The notes: generated by a model not told the origin, from the letters alone. 64,000 bases of DNA from Pseudomonas cremoricolorata (GCF_000759535.1 NZ_CP009455.1:3038001-3102000); one strand, 5' to 3'. Shown: positions 40,375 through 50,250, counted from the first letter of the stretch. Numbers and translations are program-made.

Positions 40375-40583
40375 GTACGCATGACAACCTGGTGAAGATG
40401 GCCAACCACATCGCCCACTACTTCGACAGCGAGCCTGATCGCGAGCTGGCGGTGCAGGGGCTGAACCAGCACCTGCGCAGTTTCTGGACGCCAGCGATGC
40501 TCAAGCAGTTGAGCGAGAAGGCCAAGGGCGAGGCCGCCAATGACCTCGATCCGCTGGTACTGAGGGCGCTGCACAGCGCCTGA
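40371..40583 (+). CDS. fdsD: formate dehydrogenase delta subunit
   Basis: 70 aa, ATGA overlap with fdsA. Motifs NLVKMANHIAHYFDSEPDRE and HLRSFWTPAMLKQL are the signature of FdsD, a small accessory subunit needed for assembly or stability of the cytosolic Fds complex. The usual fdsC/fdhD sulfurtransferase gene is not between fdsA and fdsD or directly downstream in this window, so it must be encoded elsewhere. A strong terminator follows. Confidence 0.9.
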   Translation: MSTHDNLVKMANHIAHYFDSEPDRELAVQGLNQHLRSFWTPAMLKQLSEKAKGEAANDLDPLVLRALHSA

Positions 40584-40599
40584 GGCGGAGAGTGAACGA

Positions 40600-40627
40600 C
40601 ACGGGGGCCGCTGATGCGGCCCCCGTG
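40600..40627. terminator. terminator after the fds operon
   Basis: Perfect 12-bp stem CACGGGGGCCGC / GCGGCCCCCGTG with a TGAT loop, 16 bp after fdsD and 10 bp before the end of the convergent chemoreceptor. Very stable; probably stops both transcripts. Confidence 0.75.
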
Positions 40628-40637
40628 CTGTGCGTGG

Positions 40638-42578
40638 TCAGGACTTGAAACGCCCGACCAGGGTGTCGAGTTCGCCGGACAGTTGCGAAAGCCGGCCTGA
40701 ATCGCTCTGCGCGCCATGGGCCAGGCGTTCGACCTGCTGCGCCTCGTCGTAGATCTGTTGAATGTGCCGGTTGATCTCTTCGGCGACGCTGTGCTGTTGC
40801 TCGGCGGCGGCGGAAATCTGCAGGTTCTGGTCGCGGATCTCGTTCACCGATTGCTGGATGCCCTCGAAACTGCCGCGGGTGCGTTCGATGGAGGCGACGC
40901 TGCTGCGCGACAGCTCCAGGCAGCCGTCCATCTTGCTCGATACTTCGTGGGTCTTGCTCGCCAGGGTGTTGAGCAACTGGTCGATTTCAGTGGTGGAATC
41001 AGACGTGCGCTTGGCGAGCGCGCGCACTTCATCGGCGACCACGGCAAAGCCCCGGCCCTGGTCGCCGGCCCGTGCGGCCTCGATGGCGGCATTCAGCGCG
41101 AGCAGGTTGGTCTGCTCGGCGATGGCACGGATGGTGCCGAGTATCTGGTTGATGCTGCGGCTGCCTTCTTCCAGCTCAAGCATGGCCTGAGACGACTCGC
41201 TGAGCCGTTCGCCCAGGCGGTTGACGCTGTCGGTAGTGACATCGATCTGCTGCTGCCCCTCGGCGACGCGGCGGTGGCCGCTCTCTGCGGCATTGGCCGC
41301 GCTGCTGCACGAGCGCGCCACCTCATTGGCGGTGGCGACCATCTCGTTGAAGGCGGTGGACACCAGCTCGACGGCCTCGCGCTGGCGTCCGGCGGCATCG
41401 TTCATGTTGCCGGCCATTGCGCTGTTGAGCCGCGAGGCGTCCTGCAGATTGTCCGAGGCCGCGCCGATGCGCTGGATCAACTGGCGGATCGCGGCCAGGA
41501 ACTGGTTGAACCAGCCGGCCAGTTCGGCAGTTTCGTCCTTGCCTTGAATGTGCAGGTCGTGACGCAAGTCGCCTTCACCCTCGGCAATCGCCTGCAGGCC
41601 GCTGCTGACCTGGCCGATGGGCCGCACGATCAGTCGGGCGAAGGCGGCTGCCAGCACGGCGAACAACAGCGCCAGGGCGCCGACGATGAACACCGTCAGC
41701 CACGTCATGCGGGTGGCTGCGCTCATCACCTCGCTGGCCTCGATCAGGCCGACGAAGCGCCAGCCCAGGCCTGGCGAAGTCCAGACGTTGGCCATGTAGC
41801 GCACACCGTCGATGTCGACCTGGGTCGAGCCTTGCTCGGTGGCGGCCAGTTGCGCGTAGGGCTCGCCCAGGCTTTTGAGCGGCTTGAAGTTGTGGCTGGG
41901 GTCACGCGGATCGACCAGCACCACACCGTCCTCGATCAGCATGACGTAGCCGCTGTCGCCCAGCTTGATGCTGCTGACCAGTTGGCTGAGGTTTTTCAGC
42001 GAGACGCTGACCACGTACACGCCCTTGGGGGCGCCGTTGGCGTCCTGCAAGGTGCGCGCGGTACCGACCAGGGCGACATCGTCTTTCTCGTAATAGTAGG
42101 CCGGGGTACGCACGGTCTTGCCTGGGCTGGCCATGGCCTGTTTGTACCAGGGCCGGGCACGGGGATCGTAGCTGGCCAGTTGCGGGTCGTCCGGCCATTT
42201 GGCGTAGCTGCCATCTTCCAGGCCGATGGAGATGATCGCCGCCGCCGGGTGGCTGGCGCCGTAGCGGGCGAACTGTTCGATCACCCGCTGCGCCTCGGCG
42301 GGCAGGAGCTGGCTGGCAGCGTCAGCCTTGCGGTAGTCCTTGAGCGTGGTGACCGAAGTGTAGGTGGGATCGGCCGCCATCTGTTCGACGTTCTGCGCCG
42401 TGGCGTCGAAGAACTGGCGCATGTTGCCATCGATCTGGCGAATCTCGCGGGTACTGCCGTCGATGAATTGCTCGACTGCCTGGTTACGGATGTTCAGCAC
42501 CGAGATCACCGCCACCAGGCTTACGGGGATTAGGGCGACAAGGACGAAGGCGAGGATCAGTTTGCTTTTTATTTTCAT
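40638..42578 (-). CDS. transmembrane chemoreceptor with dCache domain
   Basis: 646 aa. TM1 about 7-28 ([19 protein letters not shown]), dCache about 30-280, TM2 about 290-312 ([20 protein letters not shown]), HAMP, and a signalling rod with tip [20 protein letters not shown]. The Cache has [12 protein letters not shown] and [14 protein letters not shown], which keeps the Arg/Trp part of the amino-acid motif but has VSVSLKNL where amino-acid receptors carry Asp. So it may bind a carboxylate or other ligand. No CheR pentapeptide; the C-terminus is [12 protein letters not shown]. Convergent with the fds operon. Confidence 0.9.
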   Translation of the reverse strand: MKIKSKLILAFVLVALIPVSLVAVISVLNIRNQAVEQFIDGSTREIRQIDGNMRQFFDATAQNVEQMAADPTYTSVTTLKDYRKADAASQLLPAEAQRVIEQFARYGASHPAAAIISIGLEDGSYAKWPDDPQLASYDPRARPWYKQAMASPGKTVRTPAYYYEKDDVALVGTARTLQDANGAPKGVYVVSVSLKNLSQLVSSIKLGDSGYVMLIEDGVVLVDPRDPSHNFKPLKSLGEPYAQLAATEQGSTQVDIDGVRYMANVWTSPGLGWRFVGLIEASEVMSAATRMTWLTVFIVGALALLFAVLAAAFARLIVRPIGQVSSGLQAIAEGEGDLRHDLHIQGKDETAELAGWFNQFLAAIRQLIQRIGAASDNLQDASRLNSAMAGNMNDAAGRQREAVELVSTAFNEMVATANEVARSCSSAANAAESGHRRVAEGQQQIDVTTDSVNRLGERLSESSQAMLELEEGSRSINQILGTIRAIAEQTNLLALNAAIEAARAGDQGRGFAVVADEVRALAKRTSDSTTEIDQLLNTLASKTHEVSSKMDGCLELSRSSVASIERTRGSFEGIQQSVNEIRDQNLQISAAAEQQHSVAEEINRHIQQIYDEAQQVERLAHGAQSDSGRLSQLSGELDTLVGRFKS

Positions 42579-42723
42579 CGTGACACGTCATCCGTGCAGT
42601 GGGCGAAAGAGCCATGGGTGATGGCTCGTTGCCATCGTCACTGTGTCGGCGGCGTGTTGGTAAACATTAGGCGAGGATGTGTGTACAACTTTAATTTCGA
42701 TTGTGGCGCATGGGGCGGTCTAG

Positions 42724-42749
42724 CTACCCGGCCGCGCCGAGCCGGGTAG
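42724..42749 (-). terminator. hairpin downstream of the TSUP gene
   Basis: CTACCCGGC (42724-42732) and GCCGGGTAG (42741-42749), a 9-bp perfect stem with an 8-base loop, 14 bp after the TSUP stop on the minus strand. No T-run, moderate support. Confidence 0.5.
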
Positions 42750-42762
42750 TGCAAAAGCGGCT

Positions 42763-43548
42763 TCAGAAGGCCAGCTTGCAGCCGATCAGCAACAGCATGC
42801 CGGCCAGGCACGGGCGCAGCACCGCGTCAGAGATACGCCCGGTGAGGTGGCTACCCAGGTAGATACCCGGCAGCGAGCCGAGCAGCAGATAGCCGAGCAG
42901 CGACCAGTCCATGTTGCCCATGCTGGCGTGGCCTAGGCCTGCGACCAGGGTCAGCGGCACGGCGTGGGCGATTTCCGTGCCCACCAGGCGGCGGGTGACC
43001 AGGAATGGATAGAGCAGGAACAGCGCCACCGTGCCCAGCGCGCCGGCGCCGATGGAGGTCAGGGTGACCATGATGCCGAGCACCACACCGGTGATCACGG
43101 TGAGGATGTTCAGGGTGCGGTCGCTCAGGTGGTAGTGATCGCCGGCGTGGCGATTGGCGAAGGCTTGCAGACGGGATTTGAACAGGATCGCCAGCGCGGT
43201 GAGGATCAGTACCACCGCCAGGCCTTGCTTGATGATGGCGTTGAGCGCCGAGGTGTCGGCGTGCAGGGTACTTAGGAACCACAGCGTCAGGGCTGCGGCA
43301 GGCACGCTGCCCAGGCTCAGCCAGCCGGTGATCTTCCAGTCGATGTTCTTGTTGCGGCCATGGACCCAGACGCCACTGGCCTTGGTGATGGCGGCGTAGA
43401 GCAGGTCAGTGCCCACTGCGGTTGCGGGGTTGATGCCGAACCAGAGCAGGATCGGGGTCATCAGTGAACCGCCGCCGACGCCGGTCATGCCGACGATGAA
43501 ACCTACGATCAGCCCTGCAATGGTGAAACCGAAAGAACCTACATCCAT
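42763..43548 (-). CDS. TSUP (TauE/SafE) family permease
   Basis: 261 aa with about eight transmembrane helices. The family start GFTIAGLIVGFIVGMTGVGG followed by GSLMTPILLWFGINPATAVGTDL (read in two parts) contains the typical GVGGGSLMTP signature. The second repeat has TLTSIGAGALGTVALFLLYP and EIAHAVPLTLVAGLGH. TSUP proteins move sulfur or organosulfur anions such as sulfite, sulfonates or sulfoacetate; the exact substrate is unknown. It lies between two chemoreceptor genes and seems monocistronic. Confidence 0.88.
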   Translation of the reverse strand: MDVGSFGFTIAGLIVGFIVGMTGVGGGSLMTPILLWFGINPATAVGTDLLYAAITKASGVWVHGRNKNIDWKITGWLSLGSVPAAALTLWFLSTLHADTSALNAIIKQGLAVVLILTALAILFKSRLQAFANRHAGDHYHLSDRTLNILTVITGVVLGIMVTLTSIGAGALGTVALFLLYPFLVTRRLVGTEIAHAVPLTLVAGLGHASMGNMDWSLLGYLLLGSLPGIYLGSHLTGRISDAVLRPCLAGMLLLIGCKLAF

Positions 43549-43682
43549 ACGCTACTCAATCGTCCAGCTGTGCCCGTTATCGGATGGCAGCCAGCATATA
43601 GATTTTTTTATAGCTAAATAGACTTGTTGGTTATGAGCTTATAACAGGTACTTTCCATGGGGTCTTTGTCGGCCGCCGAAGC

Positions 43683-43702
43683 GGGGCTGGCAGGCCAGCC
43701 CC
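43683..43702 (-). terminator. hairpin downstream of the chemoreceptor gene
   Basis: GGGGCTGGC-AG-GCCAGCCCC, 9-bp perfect stem, 8 bp after the stop codon of the chemoreceptor gene on the minus strand. Confidence 0.55.
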
Positions 43703-43710
43703 GTCGTCGG

Positions 43711-45597
43711 TCAGATGCCGAAGCTGCCGACCAGTTGCTTGAGGCGCCCCGCCTGTTGGCTCAACGCGTCGCAATGGCGCAGGGTTTCGTTGAGGTTTTC
43801 CACCCCTTGCTGATTGAGGGCGTTGATCTGGGTGATGTCCAGGTTGAGGCTCTCGACCACGGCGGTCTGCTCTTCGGTGGCGGTGGCCACGGACTGGTTC
43901 ATGCCGTCGATTTCACCGATGCGCTGGGTCACGCTGGCCAGGCGCTCGCCCGCCTGGTTGGCGACCTGCACGGTCTGCTCGCTGGACACTTGGCTGGTAT
44001 GCATGGTGTGCACTGCCTCGCGTGAGCCGACTTGCAGGCTGGTGATCATGCGGTGGATTTCTTCGGCCGATTCCTGGGTGCGGTGGGCCAGGTTGCGCAC
44101 TTCATCGGCGACCACGGCGAAACCACGTCCGGCTTCCCCGGCGCGCGCGGCTTCGATGGCGGCGTTGAGCGCCAGCAGGTTGGTCTGCTGGGAGATGCCC
44201 TTGATCACGTCGAGAATCTTGCCGATTTCGTCGGTGCTGGCGTTGAGCACTTCGATCTGCTGGCACGATTCGCTGATCTTCTGCGACAGGCTGGTCATTG
44301 CGCCGATGGCGTCGTCGACCACCTTGCGGCCGTCGTTGGCCTGCTCGCTGGCACCGCTGGCATGCTGCGAGGCGTCGGCGGCGTTGCGGGCGATTTCCTG
44401 GGTGGCGGCGCCGAGCTGGTTGATCGCCGCCGCGACGCTGTTGGTGCGCATGCTCTGCTCTTCGGAGCCGGTGATCGAGGCGTTCGAGGCGCCCACCACT
44501 TGCTCGGACAGGTCATGCACCTGGCGGGTGGCCGAGGCGACTTCGCGGATCGAGGTGTGGATACGCTCGACGAAGCGGTTGAAGGCATTGGCCACCTCGC
44601 CGAACTCGTCCTGCTGCTGTACTTCCAGGCGCTTGGTCAGGTCGCCTTCGCCGTCGGCGATGTCACGCATGGCGCGGCCCATGACCGTCAGCGGGCGCAT
44701 CAGCAGCGGAATCAGCAGGCTCAGCAGGGCGGCGATGGCGGCCACGGCCACGAGCATGGCAATGATCGCCGAAGTGCGGAACTTGCTCAGCGCAGCGTAG
44801 GCCTTGTCCTTGTCGATCGACAGACCGATATACCACTGCGCCGATGGCAGGCCGTTGACCGGGGCGAACGACATCAATCGCTCGCTGCCATCGAGGGTGA
44901 CGTCCTGCAGGCGGCTGGTCAGTTCCAGGTTCTGGCCGGCGTAGATGTCCTTGAGCTGCTTCATCACCAGGGTCTTGTCCGGAGCGACGATCACCTGGCC
45001 TTCGCGGTCGACCAGGAAGGCGTGGCCGATGCCGCCGAAGTCCACCGAATTGATGATTTCCACCAGGGTATCGAGGGTCAGGTCACCACCGACCACGCCG
45101 AGCAGTTCGCCGTTGCTGCGGCTCTTCACCGGGGTGGCGATGGTCACCACCATCCCGCCGACTGCGCCCATGTAGGGCGGCGTCAGCACGGTCTGCCCGG
45201 CACTGGCGGCGGCGCTGTACCACGGCCGCTTGCGTGGATCGTAGTCAGACGGCATCGACACGTCGGGACGCTGGGTGAACACCCCGTTGTTCTGACCAAA
45301 GTAGGTGAACAGGAAGTTGCTGGTGTAGGAAGGCTGATCGACCAGGCCCGGCAGGGTGTCGCCAGCATTCTGCTGGGCGATGTCCTGGGCGAGGTTTTCC
45401 AGCACCAGAATGCGTCCGCTCATCCAGTTCTGCACGCTGCTGGCGGTCAGCTCGCCAGACTGCTGCATGGATGACTCCAGGTTCTGGGTGATGGTGCTGC
45501 GTTGCAGGTAGTCGTTGTAGAGCGTGAACAAGGCGAATGCGAGCACGACCACTGCGCAGGCGCTCAGGAGAATCTTGTGGCGAAACTTCAGGTTCAT
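43711..45597 (-). CDS. transmembrane chemoreceptor, probable amino-acid receptor
   Basis: 628 aa from ATG 45597 ([20 protein letters not shown]); the frame is open 17 codons further. TM1 about 10-30, dCache_1 about 32-270, TM2 about 276-300, HAMP and MCP rod with tip [20 protein letters not shown]. The Cache carries [23 protein letters not shown] and GGDLTLD, the Arg-Trp-Tyr-Asp set that binds the amino and carboxyl groups of free amino acids in receptors such as PctA and McpU/McpA. It is therefore the best candidate here for amino-acid taxis. A motility-sigma-like promoter lies upstream at 45671-45695. Confidence 0.92.
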   Translation of the reverse strand: MNLKFRHKILLSACAVVVLAFALFTLYNDYLQRSTITQNLESSMQQSGELTASSVQNWMSGRILVLENLAQDIAQQNAGDTLPGLVDQPSYTSNFLFTYFGQNNGVFTQRPDVSMPSDYDPRKRPWYSAAASAGQTVLTPPYMGAVGGMVVTIATPVKSRSNGELLGVVGGDLTLDTLVEIINSVDFGGIGHAFLVDREGQVIVAPDKTLVMKQLKDIYAGQNLELTSRLQDVTLDGSERLMSFAPVNGLPSAQWYIGLSIDKDKAYAALSKFRTSAIIAMLVAVAAIAALLSLLIPLLMRPLTVMGRAMRDIADGEGDLTKRLEVQQQDEFGEVANAFNRFVERIHTSIREVASATRQVHDLSEQVVGASNASITGSEEQSMRTNSVAAAINQLGAATQEIARNAADASQHASGASEQANDGRKVVDDAIGAMTSLSQKISESCQQIEVLNASTDEIGKILDVIKGISQQTNLLALNAAIEAARAGEAGRGFAVVADEVRNLAHRTQESAEEIHRMITSLQVGSREAVHTMHTSQVSSEQTVQVANQAGERLASVTQRIGEIDGMNQSVATATEEQTAVVESLNLDITQINALNQQGVENLNETLRHCDALSQQAGRLKQLVGSFGI

Positions 45598-45670
45598 GTT
45601 TCCAGACCTAGCCATGGGAAGGGGAGGTTGCCATGCGCCGCGGCGCATGAACGAAACCTGTCAGAACAGG

Positions 45671-45695
45671 TATCGGCACCGGACGGGTTTCTTTA
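45671..45695 (-). promoter_or_regulatory. candidate sigma-28 (FliA) promoter
   Basis: On the minus strand TAAA (45692-45695), 14 bp, then GCCGATA (45671-45677), close to the flagellar sigma-28 consensus TAAA-N15-GCCGATAA. It lies 74 bp before the chemoreceptor start codon. Related GCCGACA sequences precede the chemoreceptors starting at 42578 and 23956. Confidence 0.5.
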
Positions 45696-45789
45696 AAAGG
45701 TTGGCGCACTAATCTTTCCCAATGGACGACGAACGGTCTGCGCCCGAGCAGCGGTGGGCATGCCGTACAAAGCAGAGGTAATCTCCTAT

Positions 45790-45825
45790 CTGTTCCCGTA
45801 CACTTCGCAACTGTTCCGGTAATCT
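45790..45825 (+). promoter_or_regulatory. direct repeats and -10 element before the MocR gene
   Basis: CTGTTCCCGTA (45790-45800) and CTGTTCCGGTA (45811-45821) are direct repeats exactly 21 bp apart, two turns of the helix. The second runs into TAATCT (45820-45825), a plausible -10. The MocR start codon is 52 bp further. This spacing suits a MocR dimer acting on its own gene. Confidence 0.5.
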
Positions 45826-45877
45826 TTCCAGGCTCTTCGTCACAAGAACAACGACACCTGCGCTTCGAGAACCTGCC

Positions 45878-47320
45878 ATGACCAACCTGCTGCTGTACCA
45901 GAAAATCGCCCAGCAACTGGCCGAAGACATTCGCCGTGGCGTCTACCAGCCAGGCGAGCGCGTGCCTTCAGTGCGCAAGATGAGCGCCCAGCTCAATGTC
46001 AGCCATGCCACGGTGTTGCAGGCCTACGCCAACCTCGAAGACCAAGGCCTGATTCGCGCGCGGCCGCAATCGGGCTACTACGTCCACCAGACCCCGGCGC
46101 TGACCGCACAGACCCCCGACATCGCCCGGGTCGAACGCCCCGGCCTGGTCACCCGTGCCAGCATTATCCAGCAGGTGTTGGCCGAAGCTCGGCGCGACGG
46201 CGTGTATGCCTTCGGCGCGGCGGTGCCGAATGTCGATTATCTTCCGGTGCGGGCACTGCACCAGCAGTTGGCGAAGGTCACCCGCTTCCACAGTCCGCGG
46301 GCCTTCAGCTATATGTTCAGCCCCGGGTTCGAACCCTTGCGGCGGCAGATCGCCATTCGCATGCGCGACGCTGGCGTGCTGGTCGACCCCCGCGAGGTGG
46401 TGGTTACCCATGGTTGCGTCGACGCCCTGCAGATGGCCTTGCGCGTGCTGACCCGTCCGGGCGACCTGATCGCCGCCGAGTCGCCGACCTACTACGGGTT
46501 GCTGCAACTGGCCGATCTGCTGGGGCTCAAGGTCATCGAAATCCCCAGTGACCCCTCCACCGGCATCAGCCTGGAAGCGCTGCAGCTGGCGGCCAATCAG
46601 TGGTCGATCAAGGCGCTGGTACTGACTGCGCGGCTGAGCAACCCACTGGGCGGCACCATCCCGGAAGAGCGGCAGAAGCAGCTGCTGCGCCTGGCCTCGG
46701 ATTTCGACATCCAGATCGTCGAGGACGATATCTACGGCGAGCTGATGTTCGAGCAGGGTCGCAGCAAGGCGCTCAAGGCCTTCGACCGGCTCGACCGGGT
46801 GATCTACTGCTCGAGTTTCTCCAAGACCTTGTCGCCCGGGGTGCGGGTGGGCTGGATGATTCCCGGGCGCTATCAGGATGAAGTGCAGCGCCTGCAAACC
46901 TTCACCACCCACTCGGCCTGCAGCGTCACGCAGATGGCGGTGGCCTCTTACCTGGAAAACGGCGGCTACGACCGCCACCTGCGCTACATCCGCCAGGAAT
47001 ACCGCAAGAACCTCAGCGCCTACCAACTGGCGGTGCAGCAGCACTTCCCGGAAGGCACGCAAATGACCCGGCCAACGGGCGGTTTCATTCTGTGGGTGAG
47101 TTTGCCGGGACGGGTCAATACCCAGGAATTGCATGTGCGTGCGCTGGAACAGGGCATCAGCATCGCGCCGGGGCTGATCTTCAGCAATACCGAGCAGTTC
47201 AACCACTGTATTCGCATCAATTGCGGCATTCCGTGGAACAAGGAATCGGAGCGGGCGCTGATCACGCTGGGGCTGCTTGCATTGCAGCTGTGCAAGGAGA
47301 CGACGGGCGCCGTCGCCTAG
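45878..47320 (+). CDS. MocR-family regulator (GntR-HTH fused to aminotransferase)
   Basis: 480 aa. N-terminal winged helix 1-70 (YQPGERVPSVRKMSAQLNVS, then ARPQSGYYVHQTP). Aminotransferase-like domain with VTHGCVDALQMALR, AAESPTYYGLLQLADL, SNPLGGTIPEE, DIYGEL and the PLP-Lys316 in CSSFSKTLSPGVRVGW. It resembles PLP-dependent regulators of amino-acid or vitamin B6 related genes. The neighbour upstream is a chemoreceptor on the other strand, so the target is not obvious; direct repeats at 45790-45821 suggest autoregulation. Confidence 0.9.
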   Translation: MTNLLLYQKIAQQLAEDIRRGVYQPGERVPSVRKMSAQLNVSHATVLQAYANLEDQGLIRARPQSGYYVHQTPALTAQTPDIARVERPGLVTRASIIQQVLAEARRDGVYAFGAAVPNVDYLPVRALHQQLAKVTRFHSPRAFSYMFSPGFEPLRRQIAIRMRDAGVLVDPREVVVTHGCVDALQMALRVLTRPGDLIAAESPTYYGLLQLADLLGLKVIEIPSDPSTGISLEALQLAANQWSIKALVLTARLSNPLGGTIPEERQKQLLRLASDFDIQIVEDDIYGELMFEQGRSKALKAFDRLDRVIYCSSFSKTLSPGVRVGWMIPGRYQDEVQRLQTFTTHSACSVTQMAVASYLENGGYDRHLRYIRQEYRKNLSAYQLAVQQHFPEGTQMTRPTGGFILWVSLPGRVNTQELHVRALEQGISIAPGLIFSNTEQFNHCIRINCGIPWNKESERALITLGLLALQLCKETTGAVA

Positions 47321-47342
47321 GCTTGCCAGCGGAGGCGCGAAG

Positions 47343-47867
47343 ATGGAGCATAGGCACTTTGCTATCGTGCTGCGGGTGACCATGAAAACGCTACGTTGCA
47401 TTGCCTTGCTGGTGGGTTTTTCGGCGTTCAGCTCGCTGGCTGGTCTCGTGCAGGCCGCGCAGCCCAGTGATCGGGGCAGTGCGGCTGTGCAGTCTGCGCC
47501 AGCCACGGGCATGTCCAAGGCCAAGCCGGCGGCGTCAGCCAAGACGCCGGCCCGCAAGAGCAATAGTTCGCGCAAGCCGGTCGCCAAGAAGCCCGTCAGC
47601 AAGGCGGTCACCCAGCCGGTGCCGGCGACCAAGATCGACCTGAGCCTGCCCAAGGACATGGTCAAGGACCTCAAGCCTGAGCTCGACTCCTCGCCCGTGG
47701 CGCACACCCCGCTGCTGCCTGCCATGTTCCCCGATACCCCGGGCGGCAGCGACAGCAACTTCCAGCTCAATGGTCGTCTGATCAGCAACGAAATGCAGCT
47801 GCAGTTGCGCAACGAGTCGCGTCGCGACCTGGAAGGCGCAGCCATCGAGTTCGAATTCAAGCAATGA
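47343..47867 (+). CDS. exported Lys/Ala/Pro-rich protein of unknown function
   Basis: 174 aa from ATG 47343, which has a GGAGG 8 bp upstream; an inner ATG at 47382 (MKTLRCIALLVGFSA) would also give a good signal peptide but has a weaker ribosome site. The leader ends near GLVQAAQ. Residues about 50-110 are low-complexity, rich in Lys, Ala, Pro and Ser (KPAASAKTPARKSNSSRKPV). The C-terminus is more ordered (FQLNGRLISNEMQLQLRNES, AAIEFEFKQ). Probably periplasmic; no family recognised. Confidence 0.65.
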   Translation: MEHRHFAIVLRVTMKTLRCIALLVGFSAFSSLAGLVQAAQPSDRGSAAVQSAPATGMSKAKPAASAKTPARKSNSSRKPVAKKPVSKAVTQPVPATKIDLSLPKDMVKDLKPELDSSPVAHTPLLPAMFPDTPGGSDSNFQLNGRLISNEMQLQLRNESRRDLEGAAIEFEFKQ

Positions 47868-47997
47868 TCGACCGGCCGCAGGTCAGGGCGCCGAACTGAC
47901 TTGGCAGTCATTTGCCCCAGGCGATTTCAAACGGCTGTTTGCCCAGCTACTATCCGGGGACGCACGTCCCGTTTCCACTCCAGGAGTTCAGGTTTCG

Positions 47998-48252
47998 ATG
48001 AAATGCCGTGAGGGCTGTGGCGCCTGCTGCATCGCCCCTTCCATTAGTTCCGCCATCCCCGGCATGCCCGAGGGCAAGCCGGCAGGGGAGCGTTGCCTGC
48101 ACCTTTCGGCGCAGAACCTCTGTCAGTTGTTCGGTCAGCCGCAAAGGCCGGCGGTATGCGGCGGCTTCAAGGCTGAGGTGGACGTATGCGGCAGCGATCG
48201 AGACGAGGCGATCAGGCTCATTGGCTGGCTGGAGCGGATGACCGCGGCGTAA
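47998..48252 (+). CDS. YkgJ-family cysteine cluster protein
   Basis: 84 aa. The cysteine pattern REGCGACCIAPSIS with later Cys in GERCLHL, NLCQLFG and AVCGGF is the signature of the YkgJ/CxxCxxCC family, which probably binds zinc or an iron-sulfur cluster. The protein is about the normal length for the short branch of the family. Its partner gene is unknown. It is followed 33 bp later by the START-domain gene and may be in one transcript with it. Confidence 0.82.
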   Translation: MKCREGCGACCIAPSISSAIPGMPEGKPAGERCLHLSAQNLCQLFGQPQRPAVCGGFKAEVDVCGSDRDEAIRLIGWLERMTAA

Positions 48253-48285
48253 GCGGGTAGATCTTCGACAACAAGGAACAACACG

Positions 48286-48894
48286 ATGAGATCAGTGAAA
48301 CGCATTGCACTGCTGCTGAGCGTCAGCGTACTGCTGGCACCCCTGGCCCAGGCCGAGAACTGGGAGGTGAAGAAGGACGAGGACGGCATCAAGGTGTCGC
48401 TCAGTGATGTCGCCGGCTCCAAGTACAAGGCCTATCGAGGCGAAACGCTGATCAAGGCGCCATTGGCCAAGGTCGTCGCCGAGCAGGAGAACGTGACCGC
48501 TGCCTGCACCTGGATTCACGAGTGCAAATTGCAGAAGCTGCTCAAGCACGAAGGCGATCAGGCCTGGACCTACACCCAGTTCAACACGCCATGGCCGGTG
48601 ACCCCGCGTGATTCGGTGCTGCACATCACCACCTCGCGCGCCGCTGATGGCAGCGTCACGCGCGCCTTCGAGGAAGCGTCCGACTACCTGCCAGAAGAGA
48701 AGGGCTTCGTGCGTGTCGCCGAGGTCGAGGGGTTCTGGAAGTTCGCGCCGCAGGGCGATAACACCCAGGTGATCTACCAGGTGCACACCGAGCCGGGCGG
48801 CAGTGTACCGGCGCTGGTGGCCAACAAGTTCGTGGTCGATGCGCCGTTCAATACCCTCAAGCAACTGCGCGCCAAGGTCGAAGGCGGTAAATAA
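48286..48894 (+). CDS. exported START-domain (SRPBCC) protein
   Basis: 202 aa. Signal peptide of about 22 residues (LLLSVSVLLAPLAQAE). The mature protein is a START/SRPBCC-like lipid-binding fold: NWEVKKDEDGIKVSLSDVAG, KAYRGETLIKAPLAKVVA, PWPVTPRDSVLHITTS and a C-terminal helix PFNTLKQLRAKVEGG. Such periplasmic START proteins are frequent in Pseudomonas and may bind lipids or quinones. It is convergent with gltA across a bidirectional terminator. Confidence 0.82.
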   Translation: MRSVKRIALLLSVSVLLAPLAQAENWEVKKDEDGIKVSLSDVAGSKYKAYRGETLIKAPLAKVVAEQENVTAACTWIHECKLQKLLKHEGDQAWTYTQFNTPWPVTPRDSVLHITTSRAADGSVTRAFEEASDYLPEEKGFVRVAEVEGFWKFAPQGDNTQVIYQVHTEPGGSVPALVANKFVVDAPFNTLKQLRAKVEGGK

Positions 48895-48911
48895 ACGGCG
48901 AACTGCCCATA

Positions 48912-48943
48912 AAAAAACCGGCGCTCCAGGGCGCCGGTTTTTT
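48912..48943. terminator. bidirectional terminator between START gene and gltA
   Basis: 13-bp stem: A-run plus CCGGCGC (48912-48924) pairs with GCGCCGG plus T-run (48931-48943), loop TCCAGG. U-tracts form in both directions, so it ends both convergent transcripts. Confidence 0.88.
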
Positions 48944-48960
48944 GCGTCTCGAACAAGCGC

Positions 48961-50250
48961 TTACTTGCGGTCTTTGAGTGCGGTGATGTCGCGTTGTTGC
49001 TCACCGGTGTACAGCTGGCGCGGACGGCCGATCTTGTACGGGCTGGAGAGCATTTCCTTCCAGTGCGAAATCCAGCCGACGGTACGCGCCAGGGCGAAGA
49101 TCACGGTGAACATGCTGGTCGGAATGCCGATGGCCTTGAGGATGATCCCCGAGTAGAAGTCGACGTTCGGGTACAGCGAGCGCTCGATGAAGTACGGATC
49201 GGTGAGGGCGATCTCTTCCAGGCGCATGGCCAGTTGCAGCTGCGGGTCGTTCTTGATGCCGAGCTCGGCGAGCACTTCGTCGCAGGTCTGCTTCATCACG
49301 GTGGCGCGCGGGTCGCGGTTCTTGTAGACGCGGTGACCGAAGCCCATCAGCTTGAACGGGTCGTTCTTGTCCTTGGCCTTGGCGATGTAGGTGTCGATGT
49401 TCGACACGTCGCCAATCTCATCGAGCATGGTCAGTACGGCTTCGTTGGCGCCGCCGTGGGCCGGACCCCACAGGGCAGCGATGCCCGCGGCGATACAGGC
49501 GAACGGATTGGCGCCGGAGGAGCCCGCCAGACGCACGGTGGAGGTTGAGGCGTTCTGCTCGTGGTCGGCGTGGAGGATGAAGATCCGGTCCATCGCCTTG
49601 GCCAGCACCGGGCTGATCGGTTTGATCTCGCACGGGGTGTTGAACATCATGTGCAGGAAGTTTTCGGCGTAGGTCAGGTCGTTGCGCGGGTACATCATGG
49701 GCTGGCCCATGGAGTACTTGTAGACCATCGCGGCCAGGGTCGGCATCTTCGCGACCAGGCGCACGGCCGAGATTTCCCGGTGCTGCGGATTATTGATGTC
49801 CAACGAGTCGTGGTAGAACGCCGACAGGGCGCCGACCACGCCGCACATCACCGCCATGGGGTGAGCATCACGACGGAAGCCGTTGAAGAAGGTCTTCAGC
49901 TGTTCGTGAACCATGGTGTGGTTCTTTACATTGCTGACGAACTTGGCCTTCTGCTCTTCGTTCGGCAGTTCGCCGTTGAGCAGCAGATAGCAGGTTTCCA
50001 GGTAGTCGGACTGTTCGGCCAGTTGCTCGATGGGATAGCCGCGGTGCAGCAGCACGCCCTTGTCGCCATCGATGTAGGTGATCTTCGATTCACACGAGGC
50101 AGTGGCCATGAAGCCAGGGTCGAAGGTGAAGTGACCGGATGCCCCCAACCCGCGGACGTCGATGACATCGGGACCAACGGTGCCGGTTAAAATCGGCAGC
50201 TCGACGGGGGCAGCGCCCTCGATGATCAACTGCGCTTTTTTGTCAGCCAT
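48961..50250 (-). CDS. gltA: citrate synthase
   Basis: 429 aa type II, hexameric citrate synthase, condensing acetyl-CoA and oxaloacetate. Active-site segments: [15 protein letters not shown] with His, [12 protein letters not shown] with His, [13 protein letters not shown] and NVDFYSG with the catalytic Asp. The N-terminal domain expected for NADH-sensitive enzymes is present ([19 protein letters not shown]). The gene reads leftward, divergent from sdhC over 352 bp, under a near-consensus promoter. Confidence 0.97.
   Translation of the reverse strand: MADKKAQLIIEGAAPVELPILTGTVGPDVIDVRGLGASGHFTFDPGFMATASCESKITYIDGDKGVLLHRGYPIEQLAEQSDYLETCYLLLNGELPNEEQKAKFVSNVKNHTMVHEQLKTFFNGFRRDAHPMAVMCGVVGALSAFYHDSLDINNPQHREISAVRLVAKMPTLAAMVYKYSMGQPMMYPRNDLTYAENFLHMMFNTPCEIKPISPVLAKAMDRIFILHADHEQNASTSTVRLAGSSGANPFACIAAGIAALWGPAHGGANEAVLTMLDEIGDVSNIDTYIAKAKDKNDPFKLMGFGHRVYKNRDPRATVMKQTCDEVLAELGIKNDPQLQLAMRLEEIALTDPYFIERSLYPNVDFYSGIILKAIGIPTSMFTVIFALARTVGWISHWKEMLSSPYKIGRPRQLYTGEQQRDITALKDRK

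Noticed and set aside
40716-42533. Plus-strand open frame of 605 codons inside the chemoreceptor
   Set aside because: Complement of a clear MCP; Gly/Ala/Asp-rich translation typical of antisense frames.
45968-47911. Minus-strand open frame of 647 codons across the MocR and exported-protein genes
   Set aside because: Antisense to two supported genes; the translation shows no conserved pattern.
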